54,610 bases of DNA, from positions 1-54,610 of the forward strand of contig JAFUAA010000057.1 in assembly GCA_017460915.1 (NCBI GenBank), given 5' to 3'. Positions 17,668 to 26,866 of the stretch are shown piece by piece. Under the pieces are notes generated by a model. The model did not search any database. It saw only the letters and a program-made list of their open reading frames with translations, and was not told the DNA's origin. Origin of the DNA: Bacteroidales bacterium. GTDB taxonomy: Bacteria; Bacteroidota; Bacteroidia; Bacteroidales; F082. The position numbers and the translations under genes are program-made. Every line of letters begins with the position of its first letter. The stretch's first letter is position 1.

Positions 17668-18237
17668 ATGAAAAAAGATATAGTCCTATGCGGCGTGGGT
17701 GGCGACGGCATCGTTTCGGTGGCCAAGATTATCTCTGATGCCGCTCTCAATATGGGCATGAACCTGAAACAGTCCGAAATCCACGGCATGTCGCAGCGCG
17801 GCGGTTCGGTGTTCTCGCACCTCCGCATCTCTGATGACGAAATCTTCGCCGATGTCATCCCTGAAGGCCATGCCGACATCATCCTTTCGTCCGAGCCTAT
17901 GGAAGCTTTGCGCTACCTGCCTTGGCTGAGCAAGGAAGGCTGGGTCATCACCAACAACGACCCGTTCATCAATATCGGCAACTATCCTGATATGGAGCTG
18001 ATTAACGGCGAGTTGGCCAAACTCGACCATGTGGTTTCCTTCAATGCCAACGAAATCGCCAAGCAACTGAAGGCTCGTTCCAACATGGTGCTGCTGGGTG
18101 CCACGGTGCCTTACCTCGGCATCGAGATGGAGAAGGTGGAAGAGGCCATCGTCCACATTTTCGGCAAGAAAGGCCAAGAGGTGGTCGACCTTAATATCCA
18201 GGCCGTGCGTGCTGGTTATGCTGAGGCGGCGAAGTAA
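17668..18237 (+). CDS. iorB: Indolepyruvate:ferredoxin oxidoreductase beta subunit
   Basis: The 189 residues match the gamma-type 2-oxoacid oxidoreductase domain: VGGDGIVSVAKIIS, EIHGMSQRGGSVFSHLR, and the conserved SSEPMEALR. It follows iorA in the same direction after a repeat-filled gap and completes the two-subunit enzyme. A strong terminator follows. Confidence 0.93.
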   Translation: MKKDIVLCGVGGDGIVSVAKIISDAALNMGMNLKQSEIHGMSQRGGSVFSHLRISDDEIFADVIPEGHADIILSSEPMEALRYLPWLSKEGWVITNNDPFINIGNYPDMELINGELAKLDHVVSFNANEIAKQLKARSNMVLLGATVPYLGIEMEKVEEAIVHIFGKKGQEVVDLNIQAVRAGYAEAAK

Positions 18238-18254
18238 CCCCCGCCTGTAAAATG

Positions 18255-18292
18255 AAAAAAAGCCCGATTGGAGGTTCCAGTCGGGCATTTTT
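18255..18292. terminator. Bidirectional terminator between iorB and cstA
   Basis: GCCCGATTGG pairs with CCAGTCGGGC around an AGGTT loop, flanked by an A-run on the left and a T-run on the right. This serves both converging genes. Confidence 0.88.
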
Positions 18293-18306
18293 ATTGGTTC
18301 CGTTTG

Positions 18307-19761
18307 TTACATCGTTTTCTTGTTTCTCTTGATGAAAATGACAAACAGCACCAATCCCAATACGGTGATGGCAGCGCCGATGCCGTAACCCACCAGGCGT
18401 GGCAGGATGGAGCCCAAACCTCCATCGGCGGCCTTGGCCACGAAGAGGAACGAGCCCGTCACCATCGTCATGAAGAGGGCAGGGATGAGGGTGACCAAAT
18501 ACCACATTTTGCCTTTGTTTTTGGCCAGATAGACCGAGATGGCCCAAAGAGTCACCGTGGCAAGGACTTGGTTGGCCCAAGCGAAGTAGCGCCAGATGAG
18601 TTGGAAGCCTTTGTCGTCGGCGATGCTGTAAACCAAGATGATGGCCGTGATGACGAACATCGGGATGGCGATGAGCAGGCGGTTCTTGATGGGCTTTTGG
18701 TCGTAGTGCATGAAGTCGGCGATGATGAGTCGGGCCGAGCGCAAAGCCGTGTCGCCCGAAGTGACCGCCGCGCTGATGACGCCCAAGATGGTGATGACGG
18801 CGATGACGGGTGTGAACCACGTGTCGGCGATGACGCCCACGATGGCGGCTCCGCTTTTTCCCGTCATGTCAACCACGCTGTCGGGACCGAAGAAATAAGC
18901 GGCGGCAGCGGCCCAAATCAGGGCGACGACGCCTTCAGTAATCATGGCACCGTAGAAAATCGGACGACCTTGTCGCTCGTTCACCATGCAACGCGCCATC
19001 AGTGGCGACTGCGTGGCATGGAAGCCCGAAATGGCACCGCAGGCGATGCTGATGAACATCATCGGGAAGATGGGGTTGTTGGCCGCGTCGGGATGGCGGT
19101 TTTGCAGTCCGCTCCACAATTCGGGAATCTCAGGCTTGTAGATGATGAAGGCAATGAAGATGGCCACAGCCATACCCAACAGCAGAATGCCGAAGATGGG
19201 ATAGATTTTGCCGATGAGCTTGTCGATGGGCAAAAGCGTGGCAATCAGATAGTAGGCCAAGATGACGACAATCCAGATGTATTTGTTCCAGCCTGGTGTG
19301 AAGTGCGCGTTGAGCAAGGTTGCGGGCGTGTTGACGAACACCACGCCGACCAAAATCATCAGTAGGACGGTGAAGCCGCGCATCACTTGTTTGGCGCCGT
19401 TGCCGAGGTAGGTGCCGTGGATTTCGGGCAGGCTTGCGCCTTTGTCGCGCAAGGAAATCATGCCTGCCAAATAATCGTGGACGGCACCTGCGAAGATGCT
19501 GCCCAACACAATCCACAGGAATGAGGCTGTGCCGAACTGCGCGCCCATGATGGCTCCGATGATGGGCCCCACACCAGCGATGTTAAGGAACTGGATGAGA
19601 AAGATGCGCCAAGGCTTCATCGGCACGTAATCGACACCGTCGGCCATGGTGGTGGCGGGGGTGGTACGCTGCGGGTCGGCACCGAAGAGGCGTTCAACAA
19701 ACTTTCCGTAAATGATATAGCCGAGAATCAGGACGGCTAATGCGATGAAAAAAGTGATCAT
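18307..19761 (-). CDS. cstA: Carbon starvation protein CstA family transporter
   Basis: The 484-residue multi-pass protein has the CstA blocks GVDYVPMKPWRIFLIQFLNIAG, then GPIIGAIMGAQFG, SIFAGAVHDYLAGMISLRDKG and TPVIAVITILGVISAAVTSGDTA. The start at 19761 (MITFF) is chosen because the 49 in-frame codons upstream are a translation of a palindromic repeat. CstA proteins take up peptides or pyruvate under starvation; the substrate here is not known. Confidence 0.93.
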   Translation of the reverse strand: MITFFIALAVLILGYIIYGKFVERLFGADPQRTTPATTMADGVDYVPMKPWRIFLIQFLNIAGVGPIIGAIMGAQFGTASFLWIVLGSIFAGAVHDYLAGMISLRDKGASLPEIHGTYLGNGAKQVMRGFTVLLMILVGVVFVNTPATLLNAHFTPGWNKYIWIVVILAYYLIATLLPIDKLIGKIYPIFGILLLGMAVAIFIAFIIYKPEIPELWSGLQNRHPDAANNPIFPMMFISIACGAISGFHATQSPLMARCMVNERQGRPIFYGAMITEGVVALIWAAAAAYFFGPDSVVDMTGKSGAAIVGVIADTWFTPVIAVITILGVISAAVTSGDTALRSARLIIADFMHYDQKPIKNRLLIAIPMFVITAIILVYSIADDKGFQLIWRYFAWANQVLATVTLWAISVYLAKNKGKMWYLVTLIPALFMTMVTGSFLFVAKAADGGLGSILPRLVGYGIGAAITVLGLVLFVIFIKRNKKTM

Positions 19762-19797
19762 ATTAGGTTCAAATTTATGTTTTCTCAATCGTCGCTT

Positions 19798-19885
19798 CGC
19801 GTCATTGCGAGGAGGAACGACGAAGCAACCTAGAGTTTCATTTGGCTTTTCCTGGATCGCTTCGTGCCTCGCGATGACGCAAAGC
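19798..19885. repeat. Palindromic repeat, CGTCATTGCGAGG...CGCGATGACGC family
   Basis: GCGTCATTGCGAGG on the left pairs with CTCGCGATGACGC on the right, with inner arms ACGAAGCAACC and GGATCGCTTCGT. It fills the cstA-prfB gap. Read in frame it yields CVIARHEAIQ and CFVVPPRNDA, which falsely extends the cstA frame. The same element lies inside a barrel gene at 42315. Confidence 0.85.
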
Positions 19886-19888
19886 GTG

Positions 19889-21005
19889 TCATTCCTTCTT
19901 CCCTCCAAATTCCATCAAATATGCCTTGAGGAACGCATCGATGTCGCCATCCATCACAGCCTGCACGTTGGAGGTCTGGTAGTTGGTGCGGTGGTCCTTC
20001 ACGCGGCGGTCGTCGAAGACGTAGCTGCGGATTTGGCTGCCCCACTCGATTTTCAGCTTGCCTGCCTCAATCTTGTTCTGTTCCTCCATGCGGTGGCGCA
20101 TCTCGCGGTCGTAGAGTTGCGACTTCAGGATGCGCAAGGCGTTCTCGCGGTTCTTGGGTTGGTCGCGGGTCTCGGTGTTCTCGATGAGGATTTCCTCTTC
20201 CTCGCCCGTGTAGGGGTCCTTATATTGGTAACGCAGGCGCACGCCCGACTCAACCTTGTTCACGTTTTGGCCGCCGGCGCCGCCGCTGCGGAAGGTGTCC
20301 CACGAGAGGCGCGACTGCTCCACGACGATTTCAATCGTGTCGTCGACGAGCGGGGTGACGAACACCGAGGCGAACGACGTCATGCGTTTGCCTTGGGCGT
20401 TGTAGGGGCTGACGCGCACCAGACGATGCACGCCGTTTTCACCTTTCAGGTAGCCGTAGGCATAGTCGCCTTCGATCTTCATCGTCACCGACTTGATGCC
20501 GGCGTCGTCGGCTTCCAGCAGGTCGCTGATGGTGAGTTTGTATTTGTGGTTCTCGGCGTAGCGCATATACATACGCATCAGCATCGAAGCCCAATCTTGC
20601 GCTTCGGTGCCGCCCGCGCCCGAGTTGATTTTCAGCACGGCGCTCATCGGGTCGGCCTCTTCACGCAGCATGTTCTTGAATTCCAGGTTCTCCACGATTT
20701 CGATGGCGGTGGCATATTGCGCATCCACCTCTTCCTCGGTGGCTTCGCCTTCCTTGGCGAAGTCGAAGAGCACGGCAAGGTCGTCGTAGGCTTGCGCGGC
20801 TTCCTTGTAGCCGTTGAGCCAGCTTTTCACTTCGCGCACTTTCTTCATCGTGGCTTCGGCGGCCCTGGGGTCGGCCCAAAACTGCGGGTCTTGCGTCTTT
20901 TCGTCTAGTTCTTGTGCTTCGATGGTACGTCTGTCGACGTCAAAGATACCTCCTCAAGGCATCAATCCTCTTACATAATTCTTTAAGTTGGTCTTGGGTG
21001 ATCAT
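19889..21005 (-). CDS. prfB: Peptide chain release factor 2, with programmed +1 frameshift
   Basis: Zero-frame codons 1-21 start at 21005 (MITQDQLKEL...RRYL) and end at a UGA at 20942-20940. Just before it stands AGGAGG-TAT-CTT-TGA-C, the classic RF2 site: an SD-like AGGAGG three bases before the slippery CTT and the stop. A +1 shift continues as DVDRRTIEAQ to give about 371 aa with GGAGGQNVNK (peptidyl-tRNA hydrolysis, about residue 245) and a VSPYN stop-recognition loop (SPF in E. coli). It recognises UGA/UAA and autoregulates through the shift. The annotation must join both frames. Confidence 0.96.
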
Positions 21006-21028
21006 ATTAAATAGGTATTTTCGGGCTG

Positions 21029-21036
21029 CAAAGGTA
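21029..21036 (-). promoter_or_regulatory. -7 box (TACCTTTG) of prfB
   Basis: CAAAGGTA on the plus strand reads TACCTTTG on the minus strand, 24 bases before the prfB ATG. Confidence 0.55.
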
Positions 21037-21091
21037 GGGAAAAGTTTTCAATTAGTTTGGAGTGGGGAGTGAGGCGTTGGTGGTTTTCTGA

Positions 21092-21175
21092 TTTTGGCGT
21101 AAATTTAGGACTATAATGGATAATTTTAGCGTAAATTTATGACTTAAAGAGATAAATTTGGCGTAAAATTGGGAA
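21092..21175. repeat. Three 32-bp-period direct repeats upstream of an ATPase gene
   Basis: The motif TTTnGCGTAAATT, followed by a GACT-like word, occurs three times. Its GCGTAAA cores start at 21097, 21129 and 21161, exactly 32 bases apart. The copies differ at several positions, so this is not a CRISPR. They lie just upstream of the -7 box at 21194, in a position suited to an operator or binding array. Confidence 0.75.
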
Positions 21176-21193
21176 CTATACTGAAAAATGTTG

Positions 21194-21201
21194 TATTTTT
21201 G
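21194..21201 (+). promoter_or_regulatory. -7 box (TATTTTTG) of the DUF4143 ATPase
   Basis: TATTTTTG fits TAnnTTTG and lies 22 bases before the ATG at 21224. The in-frame ATG at 21188 lies in front of this box and cannot be the start. Confidence 0.6.
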
Positions 21202-21223
21202 CAGCCGTAAAACAAGAAACGAT

Positions 21224-22477
21224 ATGGACAAAAAGCGACAAATGGAAGTGCAGGTCGAGAAGATGAAAGACCGCAAAACGGGACGGATTATGGTGTTCAC
21301 CGGAGCAAGACAGGTGGGGAAGACCACATTGGTGCGACAGGTGCTCGACGATTACGTCTATCTCTCCATCGAAGACCCCGTGACCGGTCCCACTTATCTT
21401 CAACTCACCGCCGGACAGTGGCACGAACTCTATCCCAAAGCCGTGCTTGACGAGGTGCAGAAGTTGCCCGAATTGGTGGAAAGCATTAAGGCTACCTACG
21501 ACCAATTCCCCGATGTGCGTTACGCTTTGTTGGGGTCGAGCCAGTTGTTGCTTTTGCAGAAAGTGAGGGAAAGTTTGGCCGGTCGGTGCAGCATTTTCAC
21601 TCTTTATCCGCTCACATTGCCCGAACTGCTCACCAACGGTTGGGACGACGAAATACAACTTTCGGCATGGCAACGCTTGTTGCAGCAACCCGACCAAAAA
21701 CCTTCGTTTTGGCCTTCCTTTGTCTTGGATCCAGCTATGCCGAAGAAAGCCAAGGCTTGGACGTATTATCAGCGTTTCGGAGGATATCCCGCCTTGGTCG
21801 ATGAGGAAATGACCGACGACGAACGATACCTTTGGCTAAAGGATTACGTGCGCACCTACCTTGAACGCGATGTGCGCGACTTGGCCTCCTTCCGCGACTT
21901 GGAGCCATACGTCAAGTTGCAACGTGCCTTGGCTTTGCAGACCGGACAGACGGTCAACATTTTGGGTTTGGCCACGGCGTTGGGCATTTCGTCGAAAACG
22001 GTGAGCCGCTATTTGGAATACCTGCGCTTGAGTTACCAGACCGTCACGCTCCAGCCGTGGCAACGCAACTTGAACAAGCGCTTGGTGAAGACCCCGAAAA
22101 TCCATTATATGGATTACGGGTTGCTTCAGGCCGTGTTGCAGAAGCGCGGCGGCATGACGGGAGCCGAGTTCGAGAGCCTCATCGTCACGGAACTTTACAA
22201 GCAGGCGCAAAATGTGCTCTCGGACGCTGCGTTCTACCACCTGCGCACCCACGACGGCAAGGAAGTGGACCTACTCGTCGAGCTACAGGACGGCTATATC
22301 GCCTTCGAAATCAAGATGGCGGAGCATGTGGCCAAGACCGACGCAAGGCATCTTATGGATTTGGATGCCATCCTCGACAAGCCAGTACTTCATTCCTTTG
22401 TTTTGTCCAACGACGTGGAAACCAAACAATTGTCCCCAAATGTGACAGCGGTTCATGCGGCGGCGTTTTTGAGTTGA
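21224..22477 (+). CDS. AAA+ ATPase with DUF4143 (PDDEXK-like) C-terminal domain
   Basis: The 417-residue protein has Walker A GARQVGKTTLVRQ (about residues 27-39), Walker B AVLDEVQKLPELVE, and sensor region YALLGSSQLLLLQK. A winged-helix region follows (ALGISSKTVSRYLEYL). The end is the DUF4143 nuclease-like part, FESLIVTELYK...LRTHDGKEVDLLVELQDGYIAFEIK, with the D-x(n)-E-x-K pattern. Biological role unknown for the family. Three 32-bp repeats precede it. Confidence 0.9.
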   Translation: MDKKRQMEVQVEKMKDRKTGRIMVFTGARQVGKTTLVRQVLDDYVYLSIEDPVTGPTYLQLTAGQWHELYPKAVLDEVQKLPELVESIKATYDQFPDVRYALLGSSQLLLLQKVRESLAGRCSIFTLYPLTLPELLTNGWDDEIQLSAWQRLLQQPDQKPSFWPSFVLDPAMPKKAKAWTYYQRFGGYPALVDEEMTDDERYLWLKDYVRTYLERDVRDLASFRDLEPYVKLQRALALQTGQTVNILGLATALGISSKTVSRYLEYLRLSYQTVTLQPWQRNLNKRLVKTPKIHYMDYGLLQAVLQKRGGMTGAEFESLIVTELYKQAQNVLSDAAFYHLRTHDGKEVDLLVELQDGYIAFEIKMAEHVAKTDARHLMDLDAILDKPVLHSFVLSNDVETKQLSPNVTAVHAAAFLS

Positions 22478-22496
22478 ACATCACAATGTTGGAAAA

Positions 22497-23943
22497 ATGA
22501 AGATATTGCATAACATCATTGGAATTCTGATAGTTCTGGCATTTTCCGCTGCCAGCAAAATTACCGCGGCAAGGCAACGAAGGCGCTTGAGCAAGGTTAT
22601 GCCATGCAAGAGGTTGAAAATGAGGCTGCTGCCATGGAAGCCTTCAAGGCTGCTGAGCATTACGGCTTGAGGTGCGACGATTCGCTTACGGTGTCCCGTG
22701 CCCGATACGAAATCGGTGACATGATGTATCGCAAAGGCGAGACGAAAGAGGAATACATCGGGCGGCTGAAGGCTGCCGATGCGGGCTTCGGGACGCATTA
22801 CGGCGAGCGGGCCAAGCTGTGGAACCTGATGGCTTCCGCGTATATGGCCTTTGAAGAATTTGACAGTGCGCAAATGTGTTTGGAACGGGGATTGGATTAC
22901 GCTTGTAAAGACGTTGCGCGCAACGTCTCTACAAAGGATGTGCCTCACGATGTCGTTTCCACGCTGATTATCAATTATTTCGTCCTATATTTCGACCAAG
23001 GCCAATTCGACAAGGCCTCCGAATACCTTTGGCGGTTCAAGGCGAGGGACGGGCTGAATGACGATGAAACCTTGCGGTATTATTACAGTAGCTTGATCAA
23101 CAACTACCGAGCGGCGGGCAATTCGGATTCCGCAAATTATTATTGTAGGTTTTTGGAGAAAATGCTGCCAGAAATGGATACGGAAAAAGACGCCTTTGGC
23201 TACTGGAATTACTATGAGTTGTCGGTGTATGCCGAGGAGCAAGGCGACTACAAATCAGCTTTGGAGTATTACAACAAATTCGTCAGGGGTTATTCGAGGC
23301 ACAATCGCAAGGATGAGAGTGACAATCTTTACGCCGTCCAGCGGAAATACGATTTCGAGGTCTTGCAGAACGAGATGAACCAGAAAATTTCGCCCGCCAG
23401 CGGTGGATTATTTTTGTTAGTGTTTTGGCAGCCTTGATTTTGGCGGCTTTCTTGGTGTCGCAGGTCAAGTTGGCGCGGCGGCGGAAGGTGGAGGCCGACA
23501 TCAACGCCGAGTTGTTCCACTTCAAGCAGCAGAACGCGGTCTTGGCGCAAAAGGATGCTGAACACGAACAGGTGCGACAGGACTATGCTGAGCGCCTTTC
23601 GAATGCCTTCGACAAGGAACAACAGACCATGCTGCGCCTCGACATCTACCTGAAAGACAAGAAGGCCAACCTACTCAACGACTTGGAATCCACCGTCTTC
23701 GACCAAAACGACGACCACTGGGCGGCGATGCTCGCCGTGGTGGAGAAGAAATATCCCGGACTTTGGGACACCCTCCAGCAAAAACACCCCGACCTGACCG
23801 ACGACGAGCGGAAGTCTTACATCCTTTCTCACTTCAAACTGTCGCGGCAGGAGGAAGCGGATTCCCTCGGCACCTCCGTGAATATGGTGGACAAACTGCG
23901 CGGGAGGGTGCGGAAGAAAATGGATGCCGAGCAAAAGAAATAA
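22497..23943 (+). pseudogene. TPR/coiled-coil regulator with HTH tail, broken by two frameshifts
   Basis: Three segments join into one Bacteroidetes-type sensor-regulator. Frame 1 from 22497 gives a signal/lipobox leader (MKILHNIIGILIVLAFSA). Loss of one base near 22549 moves into the frame reading CQQNYRGKATKALEQGYAMQ and TPR-like helices (to 23437). A second one-base loss near 23391 moves into RQRWIIFVSVLAALILAAFLVS (membrane helix), then a coiled coil and a C-terminal HTH (LSRQEEADSLGTSVNMVDKLRGRVRKKM) ending at 23943. Sequencing error is possible, but two shifts in one gene favour decay. Homologues are typically 500-600 aa. Confidence 0.75.
22904..22933. repeat. 30-bp palindrome TGTAAAGACGTTGCGCGCAA... 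within the TPR gene
   Basis: TGTAAAGACGTTGCG pairs with CGCAACGTCTCTACA, 30 bases in total, so the frame is kept. It encodes CKDVARNVST between two TPR helices. Related arms frame the composite repeat at 44709-44842. Confidence 0.8.
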
Positions 23944-23977
23944 TGTGATAAATTGTGGTTGTTTCAAGAAAAGTTTC

Positions 23978-23985
23978 TATCTTTG
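23978..23985 (+). promoter_or_regulatory. -7 box (TATCTTTG) of the DUF234 ATPase
   Basis: TATCTTTG fits TAnnTTTG; the predicted start of transcription falls at the edge of the TTAAWTTAA array. Confidence 0.6.
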
Positions 23986-23994
23986 CAACCGCAA

Positions 23995-24033
23995 TTAATT
24001 TAATGGTAGTTAAATTAACGACGGTTAAATTAA
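23995..24033. promoter_or_regulatory. Array of three TTAAWTTAA palindromes at 15-bp spacing
   Basis: TTAATTTAA (23995-24003), TTAAATTAA (24010-24018) and TTAAATTAA (24025-24033) are spaced exactly 15 bases apart. They lie between the -7 box and the ATG at 24046. The position at the start of the transcript suggests an operator blocking transcription, perhaps autoregulation (inference). Confidence 0.65.
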
Positions 24034-24045
24034 GTCTAATAGAGT

Positions 24046-25356
24046 ATGAGATTCTACGATAGAACAACTGAATTACAGGTACTTGAAAAGAATTGGCAAC
24101 AGTCGGCCAATCACTCCATAATGACTACGCTCATCGGAAGACGACGCATTGGAAAGACTGCTTTGTTGTTGAAAAGTGTGGAAAACACGCCTTTTCTTTA
24201 TCTGTATGTGTCAAAAGACAATGAGCAGGTGCTTTGCCGCAAATTCCAGCAACAGGCACAGGATGCGCTCGACTTGCAACTCTACGGACAAGTGGAAAGT
24301 TTTGGCAGCCTTTTCAAGGAACTGATGAAATACGGAGAGAGCCACCATTATACGCTCATCATCGACGAATTCCAGAATCTGTTGGGTATTAATGCCGCCA
24401 TTCCGAGTGAGATACAGGACATTTGGGATCGCAACAAGGACAAAAGCCGGGTCAACCTTATCCTTTGCGGCTCCATCTATTCCATGATGAAACGCATTTT
24501 CGACCATAGCGACCAGCCGCTTTTTGGCCGTCGCGACTCGCATCTGCGCCTGCTTCCTTTCAGCATCGGGACAATGAAAAACATTCTTGCCGACCATAAC
24601 CCCGATTACAAGCCCGATGATTTGCTTTGTCTCTACATGCTTACGGGCGGCGTGGCCAAATATGTCGCCCTGCTGATGGATGCACGCGCTACGACCAAGC
24701 AGAGGATGCTCAACTTCGCCCTATCGCCTGACTCGCCATTCCTGACCGAAGGTACTGAACTGCTGATTTCAGAGTTTGGTCGCGATTATGGTACTTATTT
24801 TTCCATCCTCCAACTCATCGCCGGCGGAATGACCACTCAAAGCGAGATTGACAGCGTCATCGGGAAGAACACGGGCGCCTATCTGAATAATATGACCGAG
24901 GATTACCTTTTCATCAGCAAGAACACGCCTTTGTTGAGCAAACCTGGCGCGAGGAACATCCGCTGGCAGATTGACGACTGTTTCCTGCGTTTTTGGTTCC
25001 GTTTCGTCTATCCCTACCAAGGCTTGATTGAAAGCAACCAACTTGGTCTGCTAAAACAGTATGTGACAGACAACTATGCGCAATTCACGGGACGCACTTT
25101 GGAACGCTATTTCCAAGAAAAGGCGATGCAAAGCGGCAAGTTCACGAAAGTGGGCAACTGGTGGGACCGCAAAGGCAAGAACGAAATCGACATGGTGGCC
25201 CTAAACGAATTTGACAAAACCTGTCTTGTGGCCGAAATCAAGCGCAACAAGGATAGAATCAGCCTAAAAGACTTGCAGGAAAGAGTGTTGGCCTTGCCTT
25301 CGGAGTTTTCATCGTATCAGATTCAAATGGAGGGGCTTTCGTTGGAGGACGTGTAG
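24046..25356 (+). CDS. AAA ATPase of the ATPase_2/DUF234 type
   Basis: The 436-residue protein has an N-terminal FYDRTTELQVLEK, Walker A LIGRRRIGKTALLLK (about residues 28-42), Walker B HYTLIIDEFQNLL (about 103-115) and LILCGSIYSMMK. The C-terminal DUF234 part contains QIDDCFLRFWFRFVYPY and a PDDEXK-like end, GKNEIDMVALNE...CLVAEIKRNK. This is the archaeal-type ATPase family common in Bacteroidetes accessory regions; its cellular role is unknown. Confidence 0.9.
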   Translation: MRFYDRTTELQVLEKNWQQSANHSIMTTLIGRRRIGKTALLLKSVENTPFLYLYVSKDNEQVLCRKFQQQAQDALDLQLYGQVESFGSLFKELMKYGESHHYTLIIDEFQNLLGINAAIPSEIQDIWDRNKDKSRVNLILCGSIYSMMKRIFDHSDQPLFGRRDSHLRLLPFSIGTMKNILADHNPDYKPDDLLCLYMLTGGVAKYVALLMDARATTKQRMLNFALSPDSPFLTEGTELLISEFGRDYGTYFSILQLIAGGMTTQSEIDSVIGKNTGAYLNNMTEDYLFISKNTPLLSKPGARNIRWQIDDCFLRFWFRFVYPYQGLIESNQLGLLKQYVTDNYAQFTGRTLERYFQEKAMQSGKFTKVGNWWDRKGKNEIDMVALNEFDKTCLVAEIKRNKDRISLKDLQERVLALPSEFSSYQIQMEGLSLEDV

Positions 25357-25468
25357 GTTCTTTTGTTATTGCAAGGCTTGCAGAAGCATTTTTGCGAAAA
25401 GTTGTAGAGAATTTACTTGGTCAACTTTGTTTGATGTATTTGAAAAAAAAGGTACCATGCCAAAAGCT

Positions 25469-26806
25469 TTATGGCTTTAGGATAATCCATCGACCAAATC
25501 TTGCACTGCCTTCACGGGCAATCACACCCTCTTTTTTAAGGATGGCCAGTTCCCGTTCGATAGTGCGTTTGATTACCGACATTATCACCGACATCTGTGT
25601 GACGGTAATGGTGGGATCCATCCTTATCAAATCAATGATTTTTCGTTGTCTTTCAGTAAGTTCCATTACCGACAAACCACCGACACTATCACCGACATTA
25701 CCGCCATTTTGTTTGTTGAGGGCGACAAAAACTTCTCGTTGTATGGTCGCCAATACACCGCCACGGACTTGCTCAAACAAAGGGATTTGAAGTTGCTCTT
25801 TCTTGAACGCATTGCTTATTTTCTCATAACCGCGCCCCCAACTCTCGATGAAACCAACCAAATAGAACACTTTGGCGATGAGACTGTTGCGAGGATGCGA
25901 TTCGTGTGTTGTCATTAGGTTGTCGGCTGTTATCTCTGGCGGAAACTCGCCACTGTTCCAAAGGTCGATGTGATCATCCCAAACGCGCATTTGGATGAAT
26001 GTGCCACGATAATCCTTGTGAACGATGGCATTGCAAATAATTTCCCTAAGTGCGTCTTCAGGAATTTCCAATGGCTCGATACGATGTAAACCCTCGTATT
26101 TGATGGGCGCAACCAAATAGCGACTGCGCAAGGTTTGTATCACCCGCTCTGGCATTCGGATAAGCGGACAAACAATGGTGTCGTCAAAAATCAAATCGGC
26201 TTGGGTGGCACCGAACCTGCCAATACGGAAAGATGCAGAAAGACAGTATTCTTCAATGTCTTTCCCAAATAGCTTCAGAGCGGCAAAAGTGAGTTGCCCT
26301 TGCTTGTTGATGAGTTTGAGGATGCGAAGAATATGCTCCAAATTTTCGTGTTTTGCGCTTTCGTTCAACCGTTTGGCATCAATGGCGAAATTGACGAAAT
26401 ACTTGACCGCTTCGGGGTCGATGTCGTCAAGTGTTGCGTTGGGTTCGATGTGCATGTCCCAAGTGACACGGGTTTGCCTCATCAGAAAGTCAGTAAGTGC
26501 GCTGCCACTACGCATATAATACTTGCCGTTGCAAGAAACAGGCTGGTCGGACGGCTTGATGTGAATGGCGATATATGCTTTGCCGTCTTTGGTGAGAATT
26601 TCAATGTCGGGAATGATGCCTGTGGCTTGTATGGCTTTGTTGGGAAGGGCTTCCAAAAGGTATTCGGCATTGTCAATGCCAACGACTTCGCCAGCATCAT
26701 TTATTCCGATATAGAGCGTACCTCCCTGCGCATTGGCAAAGCCGCTGATGTAGGCGAGGTATTTGTCAGACCATTGCTGCTTGTATTCTGTTGTTTGGGA
26801 TTCCAT
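25469..26806 (-). CDS. AlbA_2 (Schlafen-type) ATP-binding putative transcriptional regulator
   Basis: The 445-residue protein starts MESQTTEYKQQWSDKYLAYI, with the AlbA_2 core FANAQGGTLYIGINDAGEVVGI. A GHKL-type ATPase_c_4 region follows (REIICNAIVHKDYRG; DLWNSGEFP...SLIAKVFYLVGFIESWGRG). The end is a winged helix (MTVTQ-like ITVTQMSVIMSVIKRTIERELAILKKEGVI). Such proteins are called ATP-dependent helicase-like or transcriptional regulators and are common in accessory islands. It lies at the downstream end of a five-gene minus-strand run. Confidence 0.9.
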   Translation of the reverse strand: MESQTTEYKQQWSDKYLAYISGFANAQGGTLYIGINDAGEVVGIDNAEYLLEALPNKAIQATGIIPDIEILTKDGKAYIAIHIKPSDQPVSCNGKYYMRSGSALTDFLMRQTRVTWDMHIEPNATLDDIDPEAVKYFVNFAIDAKRLNESAKHENLEHILRILKLINKQGQLTFAALKLFGKDIEEYCLSASFRIGRFGATQADLIFDDTIVCPLIRMPERVIQTLRSRYLVAPIKYEGLHRIEPLEIPEDALREIICNAIVHKDYRGTFIQMRVWDDHIDLWNSGEFPPEITADNLMTTHESHPRNSLIAKVFYLVGFIESWGRGYEKISNAFKKEQLQIPLFEQVRGGVLATIQREVFVALNKQNGGNVGDSVGGLSVMELTERQRKIIDLIRMDPTITVTQMSVIMSVIKRTIERELAILKKEGVIAREGSARFGRWIILKP

Positions 26807-26866
26807 ATTGATTATGTATGTTGTTATTGTGTAATATTATCCCTGCGACATCCCTTCCTTCTCAAA

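Noticed and set aside
18268-19365. 365-codon plus-strand frame opposite cstA
   Set aside because: Low-complexity His/Asp/Glu-rich translation of the cstA antisense strand.
19762-19908. 49-codon N-terminal extension of cstA
   Set aside because: It is a translation of the palindromic repeat; MITFF at 19761 starts the first membrane segment as in other CstA proteins.
21092-21175. Possible CRISPR array (32-bp period)
   Set aside because: Only three degenerate copies with no distinct spacers and no cas genes; better explained as phased binding sites.
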